Below are positions 1 through 7,885 of a DNA stretch of 42,162 nucleotides, piece after piece. Origin of the DNA: Nanobdellota archaeon (lineage in GTDB: Archaea > Nanobdellota > Nanobdellia > SCGC-AAA011-G17 > UBA489); NCBI GenBank assembly GCA_030699455.1, contig JAUYMN010000001.1:1-42162 (forward strand), written 5' to 3'. The number at the start of each line of letters is the position of its first letter. The stretch's first letter is position 1. The notes under the pieces were generated by a model that did no database searches, had not been told where the DNA came from, and saw nothing but the letters and a program-made list of their open reading frames with translations. A program made the position numbers and the translations under genes.

Positions 1-1242
1 GTCAGTAATATATTCAGGAGTATAAAATATTCCTTCTTTCTTTCTCCGAGAACTTTTGTCAGTTTTCAAATCTTCAATATCTGAAATAGACTGTTCGAAG
101 ATATGACCTAAAATATTTACATTAACTTCAGAATTGAAATCAAAAGAAGCCATTAACAAAACATTTCTTATTATAGGATTAATCTTATTTTTATACTTGT
201 GAAATACTTCTTTTTCGTTCTCATTTAATTCTAATTCTTTTTTCTTTAGTTTAGAGTTTTGATTAACATCTTTGAAAAATTTATCATCTCTAAAATCTTT
301 AAAAAATATTTTTGGAGGAATTGGATGTTTAAACAATCCACCATTAAACCCGAATAATTTGACTGGAAAATCGCTTCCTTTATCCAAGTCATTAAACAAG
401 CCAACTAAAACATTGGAAATATTTGAGGAATTTGAGGAAAATAAATGAATATTATCAAGTGTCTTAATAATCCTGTCTTCTATGATTCGCTTATCTATTT
501 TTTCAGTATCTTCTGCAAAAAATACAAACATTAGCCTATTAAGATATAATTGTGCAAAATGAACAGAAGCCTCTCTACTAATACCTGAATTTTCTTCAAA
601 TTCTTTAATTAACATTAACCTTGTTTCGTGATATAATTTATAGAATTCTTTTGTAAATTCTCTTTCTTCAACAATTGACTGCTTAATTACTTCAGTAATA
701 AACCCTTTTTCTACTTGTTCTCTTGAAAAAAGAGCTATAAACTCTTTTAATTTATCTTCGTTAGTTAATTCTGTGAAATCAATTAAATGATATTTTTTAC
801 TGCCTTCATTACGATCAAATAAAACAAATAATCTATAATTTGTTAAAATACCAAATGGAATTATTTTGTCATACAAATAAGAATTTATTTGATTAACAGG
901 AGTTTCTCTTGATTTTTTATCTCTTCCTTGATAAGCCCATAAGTCTTTAGTCTTTGCTCCTTTTGCTTCAAAACAAATAAGATTATTTCCATCTTTCTTA
1001 AATAAAAATTCGATATTTTCTTCTTCGTGTTTAAGACCTTCAAGACTGATGTCATAATCTAATAAATCCCTAAGAATGATATTAGCAAATTCTATATATG
1101 CTTGTTTTTCATTTTCTAATTTTCCACTATTAAAATAATCTAACCATTTATTTACTGCTTTTTTATGTTTAGCAGTTAAAGTAACATTAGAAACTAATCT
1201 TTTAATTGTAGCTTCTTTGAAAAGATAATTTTCTTTACTCAT
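1..1242 (-). CDS. Restriction-modification protein, N-terminal part (PD-(D/E)XK-like nuclease region followed by the start of an Eco57I/type IIG-like methyltransferase); truncated by window edge
   Basis: Open frame read by hand on the minus strand from ATG at 1242 to the window edge (absent from the track): MSKENYLFKEATIKRLVSNVTLTAKHKKAVNKWL...IEFLFKKDGNNLICFEAKGAKTKDLWAYQG...FGILTNYRLFVLFD...SSRRKKEGIFYTPEYITD. The ExK-type core (FEAKGA) and RKKEGIFYTPEYIT are typical of type IIG R-M proteins. Confidence 0.8.
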   Translation of the reverse strand, partial: MSKENYLFKEATIKRLVSNVTLTAKHKKAVNKWLDYFNSGKLENEKQAYIEFANIILRDLLDYDISLEGLKHEEENIEFLFKKDGNNLICFEAKGAKTKDLWAYQGRDKKSRETPVNQINSYLYDKIIPFGILTNYRLFVLFDRNEGSKKYHLIDFTELTNEDKLKEFIALFSREQVEKGFITEVIKQSIVEEREFTKEFYKLYHETRLMLIKEFEENSGISREASVHFAQLYLNRLMFVFFAEDTEKIDKRIIEDRIIKTLDNIHLFSSNSSNISNVLVGLFNDLDKGSDFPVKLFGFNGGLFKHPIPPKIFFKDFRDDKFFKDVNQNSKLKKKELELNENEKEVFHKYKNKINPIIRNVLLMASFDFNSEVNVNILGHIFEQSISDIEDLKTDKSSRRKKEGIFYTPEYITD

Positions 1243-1385
1243 TTTCTCGCCCCTCTTTTTCTCAATTCTTCTTCCATGCACTTTTCAAACTGACGAGATA
1301 CTATCCAACCTTCTTTTTTACAAATCTCTCTATACTTATCATATAGTTCAGAATTTACTTTTAATGTGATATTTTTTGACTCCAT
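1239..1385 (-). CDS. Small putative ribbon-helix-helix-like protein (48 aa) overlapping the R-M start
   Basis: Hand translation: MESKNITLKVNSELYDKYREICKKEGWIVSRQFEKCMEEELRKRGARK*; stop and next start overlap as ATGA. Confidence 0.65.
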   Translation of the reverse strand: MESKNITLKVNSELYDKYREICKKEGWIVSRQFEKCMEEELRKRGARK

Positions 1386-1935
1386 TTAACCCACCAAACT
1401 ATAAATAACTACACATACATATAAATATTGTTATAATTTCCACCCTCGCTTCTCTCCCACCCTTTCTTTTGGGAAAAGAACCAAAAGTAAAAGCCCCCTG
1501 TAAACTACCACAAGCTAAAGCCCGTGGCATTGACTAACGTAGTTGATTATTGTTTTTTGTTCTTGATGTATCGCTTCGCTCATTTGATAGAACGACAAAA
1601 CTCCCACCGTGCTTCGCACATATACACTCGCTACGCTCGAATTGATTGGAACTTAAACACAATTGAACTTAATCGCTGTTAAACTCGTACATTGGAACTT
1701 GAATTTTAGTGCAACGTTCCGTAGCGAAGTGGAGGAAAAATTCAAAGTAAATTTGAAGTCCGTCCATCAAGCGAACACAGTGAACAATCAAGACACAGAA
1801 TTGAGGGGGCAATTTCTATTTTATCAAAGCCGAAGGCTTATCAAGTTAATAAATTAGGAGTCACCGTTCAAGAATAGCAAACTATTTAAATAAGTTTATC
1901 TTATAGTAAGAAAATAAGAATAATGGAGGTAATAA

Positions 1936-2184
1936 ATGACTCTTGAAACTGTAAAAATGTCTTCAAAAGGACAAATCGTCATCCCTCAAGATATAAGGGA
2001 GGAAATTCATGTAGCTGAAGGAACAATCTTTGCTATTGTGGGGAGCAAAGACACCATAATTCTCAAAAAAATCACAACTCCTAGTAAGGAAGACCTCATT
2101 AAAGACTTAGAGGTTTTTGCTAAAAAAGCAAAAATGCAACTTCAAAAGAAGGGAATTAGTGAGAGTGACTTGCGAGCAAAGTAA
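1936..2184 (+). CDS. AbrB/SpoVT-type antitoxin (MazE/VapB-like)
   Basis: VKMSSKGQIVIPQDIREEIHVAEGTIFAIVGSKDTIILKK is a typical SpoVT-AbrB swapped-hairpin domain; followed immediately by a PIN ORF; preceded by GGAGG. Confidence 0.9.
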   Translation: MTLETVKMSSKGQIVIPQDIREEIHVAEGTIFAIVGSKDTIILKKITTPSKEDLIKDLEVFAKKAKMQLQKKGISESDLRAK

Positions 2185-2185
2185 A

Positions 2186-2578
2186 ATGACTGTTACATTT
2201 GACACCAATGCCTTACTCTCAGCTACATTATGGGACGGGAGTGTAGCGCAGAAATTATTACATGATTTGATAAAGCAGAATATTAAGATTTATTCATCGT
2301 TAGAAATTCTCAACGAATACCAAAAAATTTTGAAAAGAGACTTTGACTTCTCCGATAAAGATGTGGCAGAAATCATGCAAAAGATTCTTGCATTTATAAC
2401 TTTAGTTAAACCAGAAATCAAAGTGAGTGTTGTCAAAGATGATCCAGATGACAATATAATCATTGAATGCGCCATCTAATCAAAATACATCATCACGTAT
2501 GACAAGCACTTGTTAAATATTGGAGAATACTCAGGGACAAGGATAATCAGACCAGAAGAAGCAAGAGCCATATTTTGA
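2186..2578 (+). pseudogene. PIN-domain toxin (VapC-like) interrupted by an in-frame TAA at 2477-2479
   Basis: MTVTFDTNALLSATLWDGSVAQKLL...VVKDDPDDNIIIECAI*SKYIITYDKHLLNIGEYSGTRIIRPEEARAIF*; PIN homology continues in the same frame after the stop (YIITYDKHLL...IIRPEE). Confidence 0.8.
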
Positions 2579-2615
2579 TACGTTCAGTGAGAGTAAAAGC
2601 GACCCAAACCTGCTT

Positions 2616-2993
2616 TTAGAATTTCCCGGAATTTATATGCAGTTTATCTCCTAACTTTAAGTTTGAAGTGATATTTTTTGCTGTTTCAAGGATTGCTAAA
2701 GCTCTTTTTCTTGGATTAACCAACGGAGTAAAAGGCCTAATATTCCGGGCTATGTGAACTATACTTCCAGACTTATTTATCCATACAGCATCTATTGGGT
2801 AGAATACAAAAAACATATGTATTGGAATGTTTTTTTCTTCTTTGAATTTCAGCAGAATTGACTCATTATTTTTTAATTTCCTTGTAAACATCAAGCCTTT
2901 AATTTGTGATGAAACAGTAGAATAAATCCTTGCATCAGTTGAGAACTTCCTCTTTTGATTTTTTATATTAACAATCATTGGTATTTTATGCAC
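2616..2993 (-). CDS. DUF192 family protein
   Basis: IKGLMFTRKL...IPIHMFFVFYPIDAVWINKSGSIVHIARNIRPFTP...AILETAKNITSNLKLGDKL matches the DUF192 pattern. Confidence 0.85.
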   Translation of the reverse strand: MHKIPMIVNIKNQKRKFSTDARIYSTVSSQIKGLMFTRKLKNNESILLKFKEEKNIPIHMFFVFYPIDAVWINKSGSIVHIARNIRPFTPLVNPRKRALAILETAKNITSNLKLGDKLHINSGKF

Positions 2994-3754
2994 GCATAAT
3001 ACATCCTGTCTTTTGATGCCTGATGATTAATTATTACCGGTTTCTTGTTTTGCATTCTTGCTAATTCTAATATAGTTAATAATGGTGCTATCTCTTTTAT
3101 GTCTTTTTGTTTTCTTTTTTTGTAATTAATCAATGCTTCTGGATCTCCTGATTGTATATACTGCAGTGTTGCTGTGTCTTCTATGTTTGAAGAGGCTATT
3201 ATTGTAGCTTTGTCTTGAATTTTGAATAATGCTTCCGCTAAAATCTGTATATCTTTTATTGAGTCAATATTTATTGATATGGGTATGAATGATAACTCAG
3301 ATAATTTATCCCTCGATGCAAACTGTAGCCATGGCAGTTGAATTTCTATCGAATGCTCATTCTCATGTGCTGTATGCTCATTAATTAGCTGTGGAAACAG
3401 GTTTGATAATTCTTTTCCTATCTCTTGATTTGTTTTTACAGGCCCTAATGGAGTTTCCCAATCAGCAAATAGATATGTTGAGAATTTAGTTGTTGAATGG
3501 TGATTTGTTCCAAGAATAATGTATGTTTTTGGAAATTTTGCTTCTGCTATGTCTTTGTACCCCCATGACATGCATGATCCAGCTTTTTCAATTTTTTCTG
3601 ATGGTGTTATCAACAGTTTTATTTCTGTATCTCTTCTTGAGGATTGTAATGTTCCTGGACCATTTTTGTGCATAAATGCATTTACTATCGCACTATCCAA
3701 TCTTTCAAAAGTATTTGGATAATATTCCGGACACGCTATGGGCTTTCTATTCAT
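2975..3754 (-). CDS. MEMO1 family protein (AmmeMemoRadiSam B-like), divergent
   Basis: YIILGTNHHSTT...WETPLGPVKTNQEIG...NEHSIEIQLPWLQ...FIPISINI...IIASSNIED; overlaps DUF192 start by 19 nt. Confidence 0.8.
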   Translation of the reverse strand: MNRKPIACPEYYPNTFERLDSAIVNAFMHKNGPGTLQSSRRDTEIKLLITPSEKIEKAGSCMSWGYKDIAEAKFPKTYIILGTNHHSTTKFSTYLFADWETPLGPVKTNQEIGKELSNLFPQLINEHTAHENEHSIEIQLPWLQFASRDKLSELSFIPISINIDSIKDIQILAEALFKIQDKATIIASSNIEDTATLQYIQSGDPEALINYKKRKQKDIKEIAPLLTILELARMQNKKPVIINHQASKDRMYYACIKYQ

Positions 3755-3846
3755 TGATTAAACACCAAAAAAAGAGTATAAAAACATTGTGAGATTAATC
3801 CAGCTAGATTATATAAATAAAAAAAAGAAAAAAGGACTTAACGTCC

Positions 3847-4302
3847 TTATGCTTCGACCTGTGATACTAGATTAACAACTTTGCTATGTGGTAATCCACC
3901 TGTTACTTGGTAACTTAGTGTTAACACGTCATCCGCCCCACTATACCTCTCACCAACAACCAAGCTACCACCACAGGTATCAGTTACTACATTTACACTA
4001 TCACCCTCTGGAATAGCAACAGGGGTTGCTGTAGTACCACATGAATCTGATCCCAATGTCACAGTTGCTAATCCTGAGCCCAATCCATTCTGTACATTTA
4101 TTGTAATAGTATCTGCGCCCCCATCAACCTTAAAATCATTACAATGCAATCCGGGTGATATTGTACATACCGACGGCAAGAATTTTGCCGGACTTAAGAC
4201 ACCAAAGAAGGCTAATGCTCCTATCGCTACAAGAACAACTAATAATGCCCAACCATAGGTCATTAAGAACTCCATTGCTGCCTGTCCTCTTTTTTTCATC
4301 AT
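3847..4302 (-). CDS. Class III signal peptide pilin-like protein
   Basis: MMKKRGQAAMEFLMTYGWALLVVLVAIGALAFFGVLSPAKFLPSVC: KRGQ|AxEFL class III cleavage motif plus one TM helix. Confidence 0.85.
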   Translation of the reverse strand: MMKKRGQAAMEFLMTYGWALLVVLVAIGALAFFGVLSPAKFLPSVCTISPGLHCNDFKVDGGADTITINVQNGLGSGLATVTLGSDSCGTTATPVAIPEGDSVNVVTDTCGGSLVVGERYSGADDVLTLSYQVTGGLPHSKVVNLVSQVEA

Positions 4303-4474
4303 AATTAAAAACCTCCTTTTGTCTTTTTAGTATCATGATGTATGATAAGGTGAAATGGTAGCCAGTAGTATATAAACTTAACTTATAGTGTGTTATCACT
4401 TTTGAGTATTGATAAGGTAAATTTAATTTTTTATTCTTAACAAGTTTTAAAAGCTAGAAATATTTACAGTTATC

Positions 4475-5260
4475 ATGACTCTGATTGCAAGTGTTTCCAG
4501 TTCAAAAGGAGGATCTGGTAAAAGCACAACTTCTATAAATTTAGGTGTTGCTTTAAGCAGTTTTGGCAAAGATGTTACTATAATAGATGCTAATTTGAGC
4601 ACTCCTTATCTAAGCATGTATCTTGGCGCACCAGATGTACCTATCACACTACATCATGTATTAAGTGGAAATGCACATATTAAAGAAGCAATTTATGAAC
4701 ACAGTTCAGGTGCAAAAATAATTCCCGGATGCATAAGCAGTCATGAGAATTTTGATAAATTAAGTTTAGATGATTTGCAAAGTCATTTGAAACATTTGAA
4801 TTCTGATATTGTTGTTTTAGATGGAGCTCCTGGTTTAGATGGTGAAGCAAAATCTGCAATTGCATTGTCTCATGAGGTTTTGGCAGTTACTACACCTGAA
4901 CTTCCAAGTGTTGCACATTGCTTGAAAACAGTGAGAATGGCAGAAAAAATGGATAAAAGAATCTCCGGAATTGTGTTAACAAGGGCTGGTCATGAAACAG
5001 ATATTAAGAGAACTAATGTTGAGACTATTTTAGAACATCCTGTTATTGGTATTGTACCAGAAGATGATTATATGAAGAAGGCTGCTATGAAGAGAGAACC
5101 AGTTCTTTCTGTTTTTCCTAATTCTCCTTCTGCTATTGCATATCATAATTTAGCAGGCTATTTAATTGGCAATAAACATATGTTAGAAATGAAGAGTTAT
5201 GTTAATCCTGAAAATGCTGGAATTAAAATTTTGAGATGGGCTTTAGGTATTAAAAAATGA
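4475..5260 (+). CDS. MinD/ParA-family ATPase
   Basis: Deviant Walker A SKGGSGKSTTSINLGVAL, VTIIDANLSTPYLSMYLG, VVLDGAPGLDGEA, GIVLTRAG. Confidence 0.9.
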   Translation: MTLIASVSSSKGGSGKSTTSINLGVALSSFGKDVTIIDANLSTPYLSMYLGAPDVPITLHHVLSGNAHIKEAIYEHSSGAKIIPGCISSHENFDKLSLDDLQSHLKHLNSDIVVLDGAPGLDGEAKSAIALSHEVLAVTTPELPSVAHCLKTVRMAEKMDKRISGIVLTRAGHETDIKRTNVETILEHPVIGIVPEDDYMKKAAMKREPVLSVFPNSPSAIAYHNLAGYLIGNKHMLEMKSYVNPENAGIKILRWALGIKK

Positions 5261-5712
5261 ACAAATTGAATAATTTTGACAACAAAACATCATTTTTTAA
5301 ATATCTTAAAAAATTGTTTCAAGATAGCAACACAATTATTTTGACAGGTTCTATGGTTCATAAATCTATTAAAAATTTCTCAGATTTTGATTTGGAAGTG
5401 TATGGAAAATCTATTAAAAAACCTTACTATGAACTTGTTTGGATTAGTGGAAAATTAGTGCTTCTTTCTGCTTACTTTTATAAATTTGAAAAAGGAATTT
5501 CTAAAGCTCCTCCAAAAGGAACAAAAATTATCAAAGGAGAGTACAACACTGCCATAAATAAAAGAACGCCTGCTACATTGTATTCTGAAGGAAAATATTC
5601 TAGTAAAGAAGTAATCAGGAGAGAATGCCAGCTTGTGGCAGATTTCTTATTCAAATATTTTAGGTCAAAAAATAAAAAGTATCTTCAGTATGTCCAAAAA
5701 AGAATAAATTAA
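5257..5712 (+). CDS. Minimal nucleotidyltransferase-fold protein
   Basis: IILTGSMVHKSIKNFSDFDLEVYG fits GS-x(n)-DxD of pol-beta-like NTases; ATGA overlap with the MinD-like gene. Confidence 0.6.
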   Translation: MNKLNNFDNKTSFFKYLKKLFQDSNTIILTGSMVHKSIKNFSDFDLEVYGKSIKKPYYELVWISGKLVLLSAYFYKFEKGISKAPPKGTKIIKGEYNTAINKRTPATLYSEGKYSSKEVIRRECQLVADFLFKYFRSKNKKYLQYVQKRIN

Positions 5713-5719
5713 ATTGAAA

Positions 5720-5740
5720 ATTAGGAATCTGTAAACTTAA
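5720..5740 (+). repeat. Flank repeat A, copy 1 (ATTAGGAATCTGTAAACTTAA)
   Basis: 19/21 identical to 6895-6915. Confidence 0.65.
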
Positions 5741-5887
5741 TTAATGATGGTTCCATTCCACATGGAGATTAGTTATAATATGTTCTCTAGACCACTCAAA
5801 TCTGACCAGTTTTGAGGCTAAAAAAGAAGAAAACATTTCTAGAAGCAAAACACCAGTTCTAAAATTAGGTCATCAAAAAATACCATT

Positions 5888-5917
5888 AATTAACAGATTC
5901 GGATTTAGAAACATTTA
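5888..5917 (+). repeat. Flank repeat B, copy 1 (AATTAACAGATTCGGATTTAGAAACATTTA)
   Basis: 28/30 identical to 7006-7035. Confidence 0.8.
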
Positions 5918-5936
5918 TATATCATATTACAAATAT

Positions 5937-5950
5937 GTAACATATGTTAC
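5937..5950. promoter_or_regulatory. Palindromic operator GTAACATATGTTAC spanning the start codon of the wHTH-MNT gene
   Basis: Perfect 14-bp palindrome; further TTAC/GTAA half-sites upstream (TTACAAATATGTAACATATGTTAC); BRE/TATA-like GAAACATTTATATATC just upstream. Confidence 0.6.
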
Positions 5951-6483
5951 AAAAAAGTAGTATGATTAGAACTTTGGAGATTTTTTTTATTAGTCCCAAT
6001 AGGAAATACTATCTAATGGATGTTAGTAGAAGTATTGGGCTAGCACATACATCCGTAAAAAAAAATTTAGATAGATTAGTCAAATTAGGATTGTTAATTG
6101 AATCTGTAGAAAAGAGAGGGGAGAGAAAATTCCCACTCTATATAGCTAATAGAGATAATAATTTGTTTAAGGAATATAAGATAATCTATAACTTGTCATC
6201 TCTTTTTGAATCTGGTCTGATTGAATTTATAGAAGGAGAACTTATGCCCAAATCCATTGTTTTATTTGGAAGTTATCAAAGAGGAGAGGATATTGAAGAT
6301 AGCGACATTGATATTTTTGTTGAGTGTGAGGAAAATGAATTAAATATTGATAAATTTGAAAAAAAATTAAACAGGAAGATACAGCTACATTTTAGGAAAA
6401 ATTTCGATTTATATCCCAAAGAATTAAAAAATAACATAATTAATGGTTTTGTTTTAATGGGTTTTTTAGAAGGGTATAAATGA
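5944..6483 (+). CDS. Winged-HTH fused to MNT-type nucleotidyltransferase (antitoxin)
   Basis: N-terminal wHTH (YYLMDVSRSIGLAHTSVKKNLDRLVKLGLL), C-terminal SIVLFGSYQRGEDIEDSDIDIFV (GS..DxD). Confidence 0.88.
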   Translation: MLQKSSMIRTLEIFFISPNRKYYLMDVSRSIGLAHTSVKKNLDRLVKLGLLIESVEKRGERKFPLYIANRDNNLFKEYKIIYNLSSLFESGLIEFIEGELMPKSIVLFGSYQRGEDIEDSDIDIFVECEENELNIDKFEKKLNRKIQLHFRKNFDLYPKELKNNIINGFVLMGFLEGYK

Positions 6484-6872
6484 TTTTAAAGATTAAACCG
6501 GATAAGCAAAAGGCAAAGTCACTAAAGATAATGGCTGAGATAACTTTAGAGAGATTGGAGAAGACTGACAGAAAAAAATATCCTACAAATACACTTACTG
6601 ATTATTATGATATAATTCATAAATTGATGGAAGCTTTTTGTATGATTGATGGTGTTAAGATGAGTAAAGAAGGAGCACATCAGGAAATTATTGATTATAC
6701 TGCAAAACAATGTAATCTTGATGAACAAACAAGACAATTTTTACAAAAAATGAGAAGCTATAGGAATCGCATTTCTTACGAGGGTTTTATGATACATAAA
6801 AATTATATAACTTTAAATCAAAAAAATATAAAAGAAATTATTGGGAAACTTTTTGATGAGCTGAAGATTTGA
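6480..6872 (+). CDS. HEPN-domain protein (HepT-like toxin partner)
   Basis: All-alpha 130 aa with MRSYRNRISYEG (Rx4Y variant of the HEPN RNase motif); start overlaps the MNT stop. Confidence 0.85.
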   Translation: MILKIKPDKQKAKSLKIMAEITLERLEKTDRKKYPTNTLTDYYDIIHKLMEAFCMIDGVKMSKEGAHQEIIDYTAKQCNLDEQTRQFLQKMRSYRNRISYEGFMIHKNYITLNQKNIKEIIGKLFDELKI

Positions 6873-6894
6873 TTGTATTAGATCTGTTTTTGGC

Positions 6895-6915
6895 ATTAGG
6901 ATTTTGTAAACTTAA
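6895..6915 (+). repeat. Flank repeat A, copy 2 (ATTAGGATTTTGTAAACTTAA)
   Basis: 19/21 identical to 5720-5740. Confidence 0.65.
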
Positions 6916-7005
6916 ACCATGGTTTATAAATAAAATATTTTTCTGAGTTGTAAATCCATTTAAGACCCAAATATTTTGCATTTTTGAAGAAGTCTATTCT
7001 TCCAC

Positions 7006-7035
7006 AATTAACAGATTCGGCATTAGAAACATTTA
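7006..7035 (+). repeat. Flank repeat B, copy 2 (AATTAACAGATTCGGCATTAGAAACATTTA)
   Basis: 28/30 identical to 5888-5917. Confidence 0.8.
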
Positions 7036-7166
7036 AAAGCATCTTTTAGTCATAATTCATATGACACGAGTTGATTTTATTCATTGTTAGTGGATATGAT
7101 TTTACTAGTGTTAACGAAGTTCTGGAAAAGTTTTATAAGAGAAGCAGGCAGAGCTTTAAGAGGTAT

Positions 7167-7238
7167 GACGGTCGTAGTCTAATGGTAGGATATAAGCCTG
7201 TGGAGCTTAAGGCGGGTGTTCGATTCTCCCCGACCGTC
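7167..7238 (+). tRNA. tRNA-His(GTG) with encoded G-1
   Basis: G-1 ACGGTCG..CGACCGT C73 acceptor; D arm GTCT-AATGGTA-GGAT; anticodon arm TAAGC-CTGTGGA-GCTTA (anticodon GTG); T loop TTCGATT. TATA-like GAAAAGTTTTATAAG lies ~30-45 nt upstream. Confidence 0.93.
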
Positions 7239-7290
7239 CTTTCTTTTGGAATTATGGAGGAAAAAATGACAACTAGAATGAAGAATAAAA

Positions 7291-7884
7291 GTGGTGATTT
7301 ATTTCACTTTCAGAGAAATAAAAAATGAAGATAAGATTGGTATCGGTGAGACATACTGTGAGGTGTTCAAGAGTTCTCCTTGGTTTGAGTATGATTGGAC
7401 ATTAACTGCTGCAATTTCTGAGCTTGAGAGTTCACAAACACAAGAAGGTTTTTTAGGGGTACTTGCTGAAACAAAAGAAAAAATCATTGGTTTTAGCTGG
7501 GGGTATAAACTTCCTGCTGAAATGACTGATGGAAAAAACTTTCTAGAGATGAGAAGACTCCTTATTGATTCTGGAATTAATCCAGATAGGACTTTTTATG
7601 GAAGTGAAACCGGAGTTTTAGAAGAATTACAAGGGAAAGGAATTGGAAGTGGATTATTGGAGCTTAGGACTAGATTGATGGATAAAAAATACGAAGCTAT
7701 TCTCTTTAGAACTAAGAATGACATAATGGTTCAAGTTTATGAAAATGTTTTTGGTACGGGCTCAGTGAAAATCTTGGCAAAAGATCCGACGTATCAAGAC
7801 AGAAACTTGTACTTATTGAGGGTTGGAAAGTTATCCAACTCTTTAATTCAAAACTTATTTAAAAGAAATTGGCAAGGTATATAA
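7291..7884 (+). CDS. GNAT family N-acetyltransferase
   Basis: ETGVLEELQGKGIGSGLLELRTRLMDKKYEAILFRT acetyl-CoA binding motif; start codon uncertain. Confidence 0.75.
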   Translation: MVIYFTFREIKNEDKIGIGETYCEVFKSSPWFEYDWTLTAAISELESSQTQEGFLGVLAETKEKIIGFSWGYKLPAEMTDGKNFLEMRRLLIDSGINPDRTFYGSETGVLEELQGKGIGSGLLELRTRLMDKKYEAILFRTKNDIMVQVYENVFGTGSVKILAKDPTYQDRNLYLLRVGKLSNSLIQNLFKRNWQGI

Positions 7885-7885
7885 A

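Noticed and set aside
1490-1560. Possible IS200/IS605 terminal hairpin (CCAC...GTGG)
   Set aside because: Only weak resemblance, no transposase in the window; mentioned only as a low-interest possibility.
1663-1857. Track ORF of 64 aa
   Set aside because: No SD and no domain; lies in the repeat/hairpin-containing spacer.
7071-7328. Track ORF of 85 aa
   Set aside because: It runs straight through the tRNA-His gene and has no recognisable protein features.
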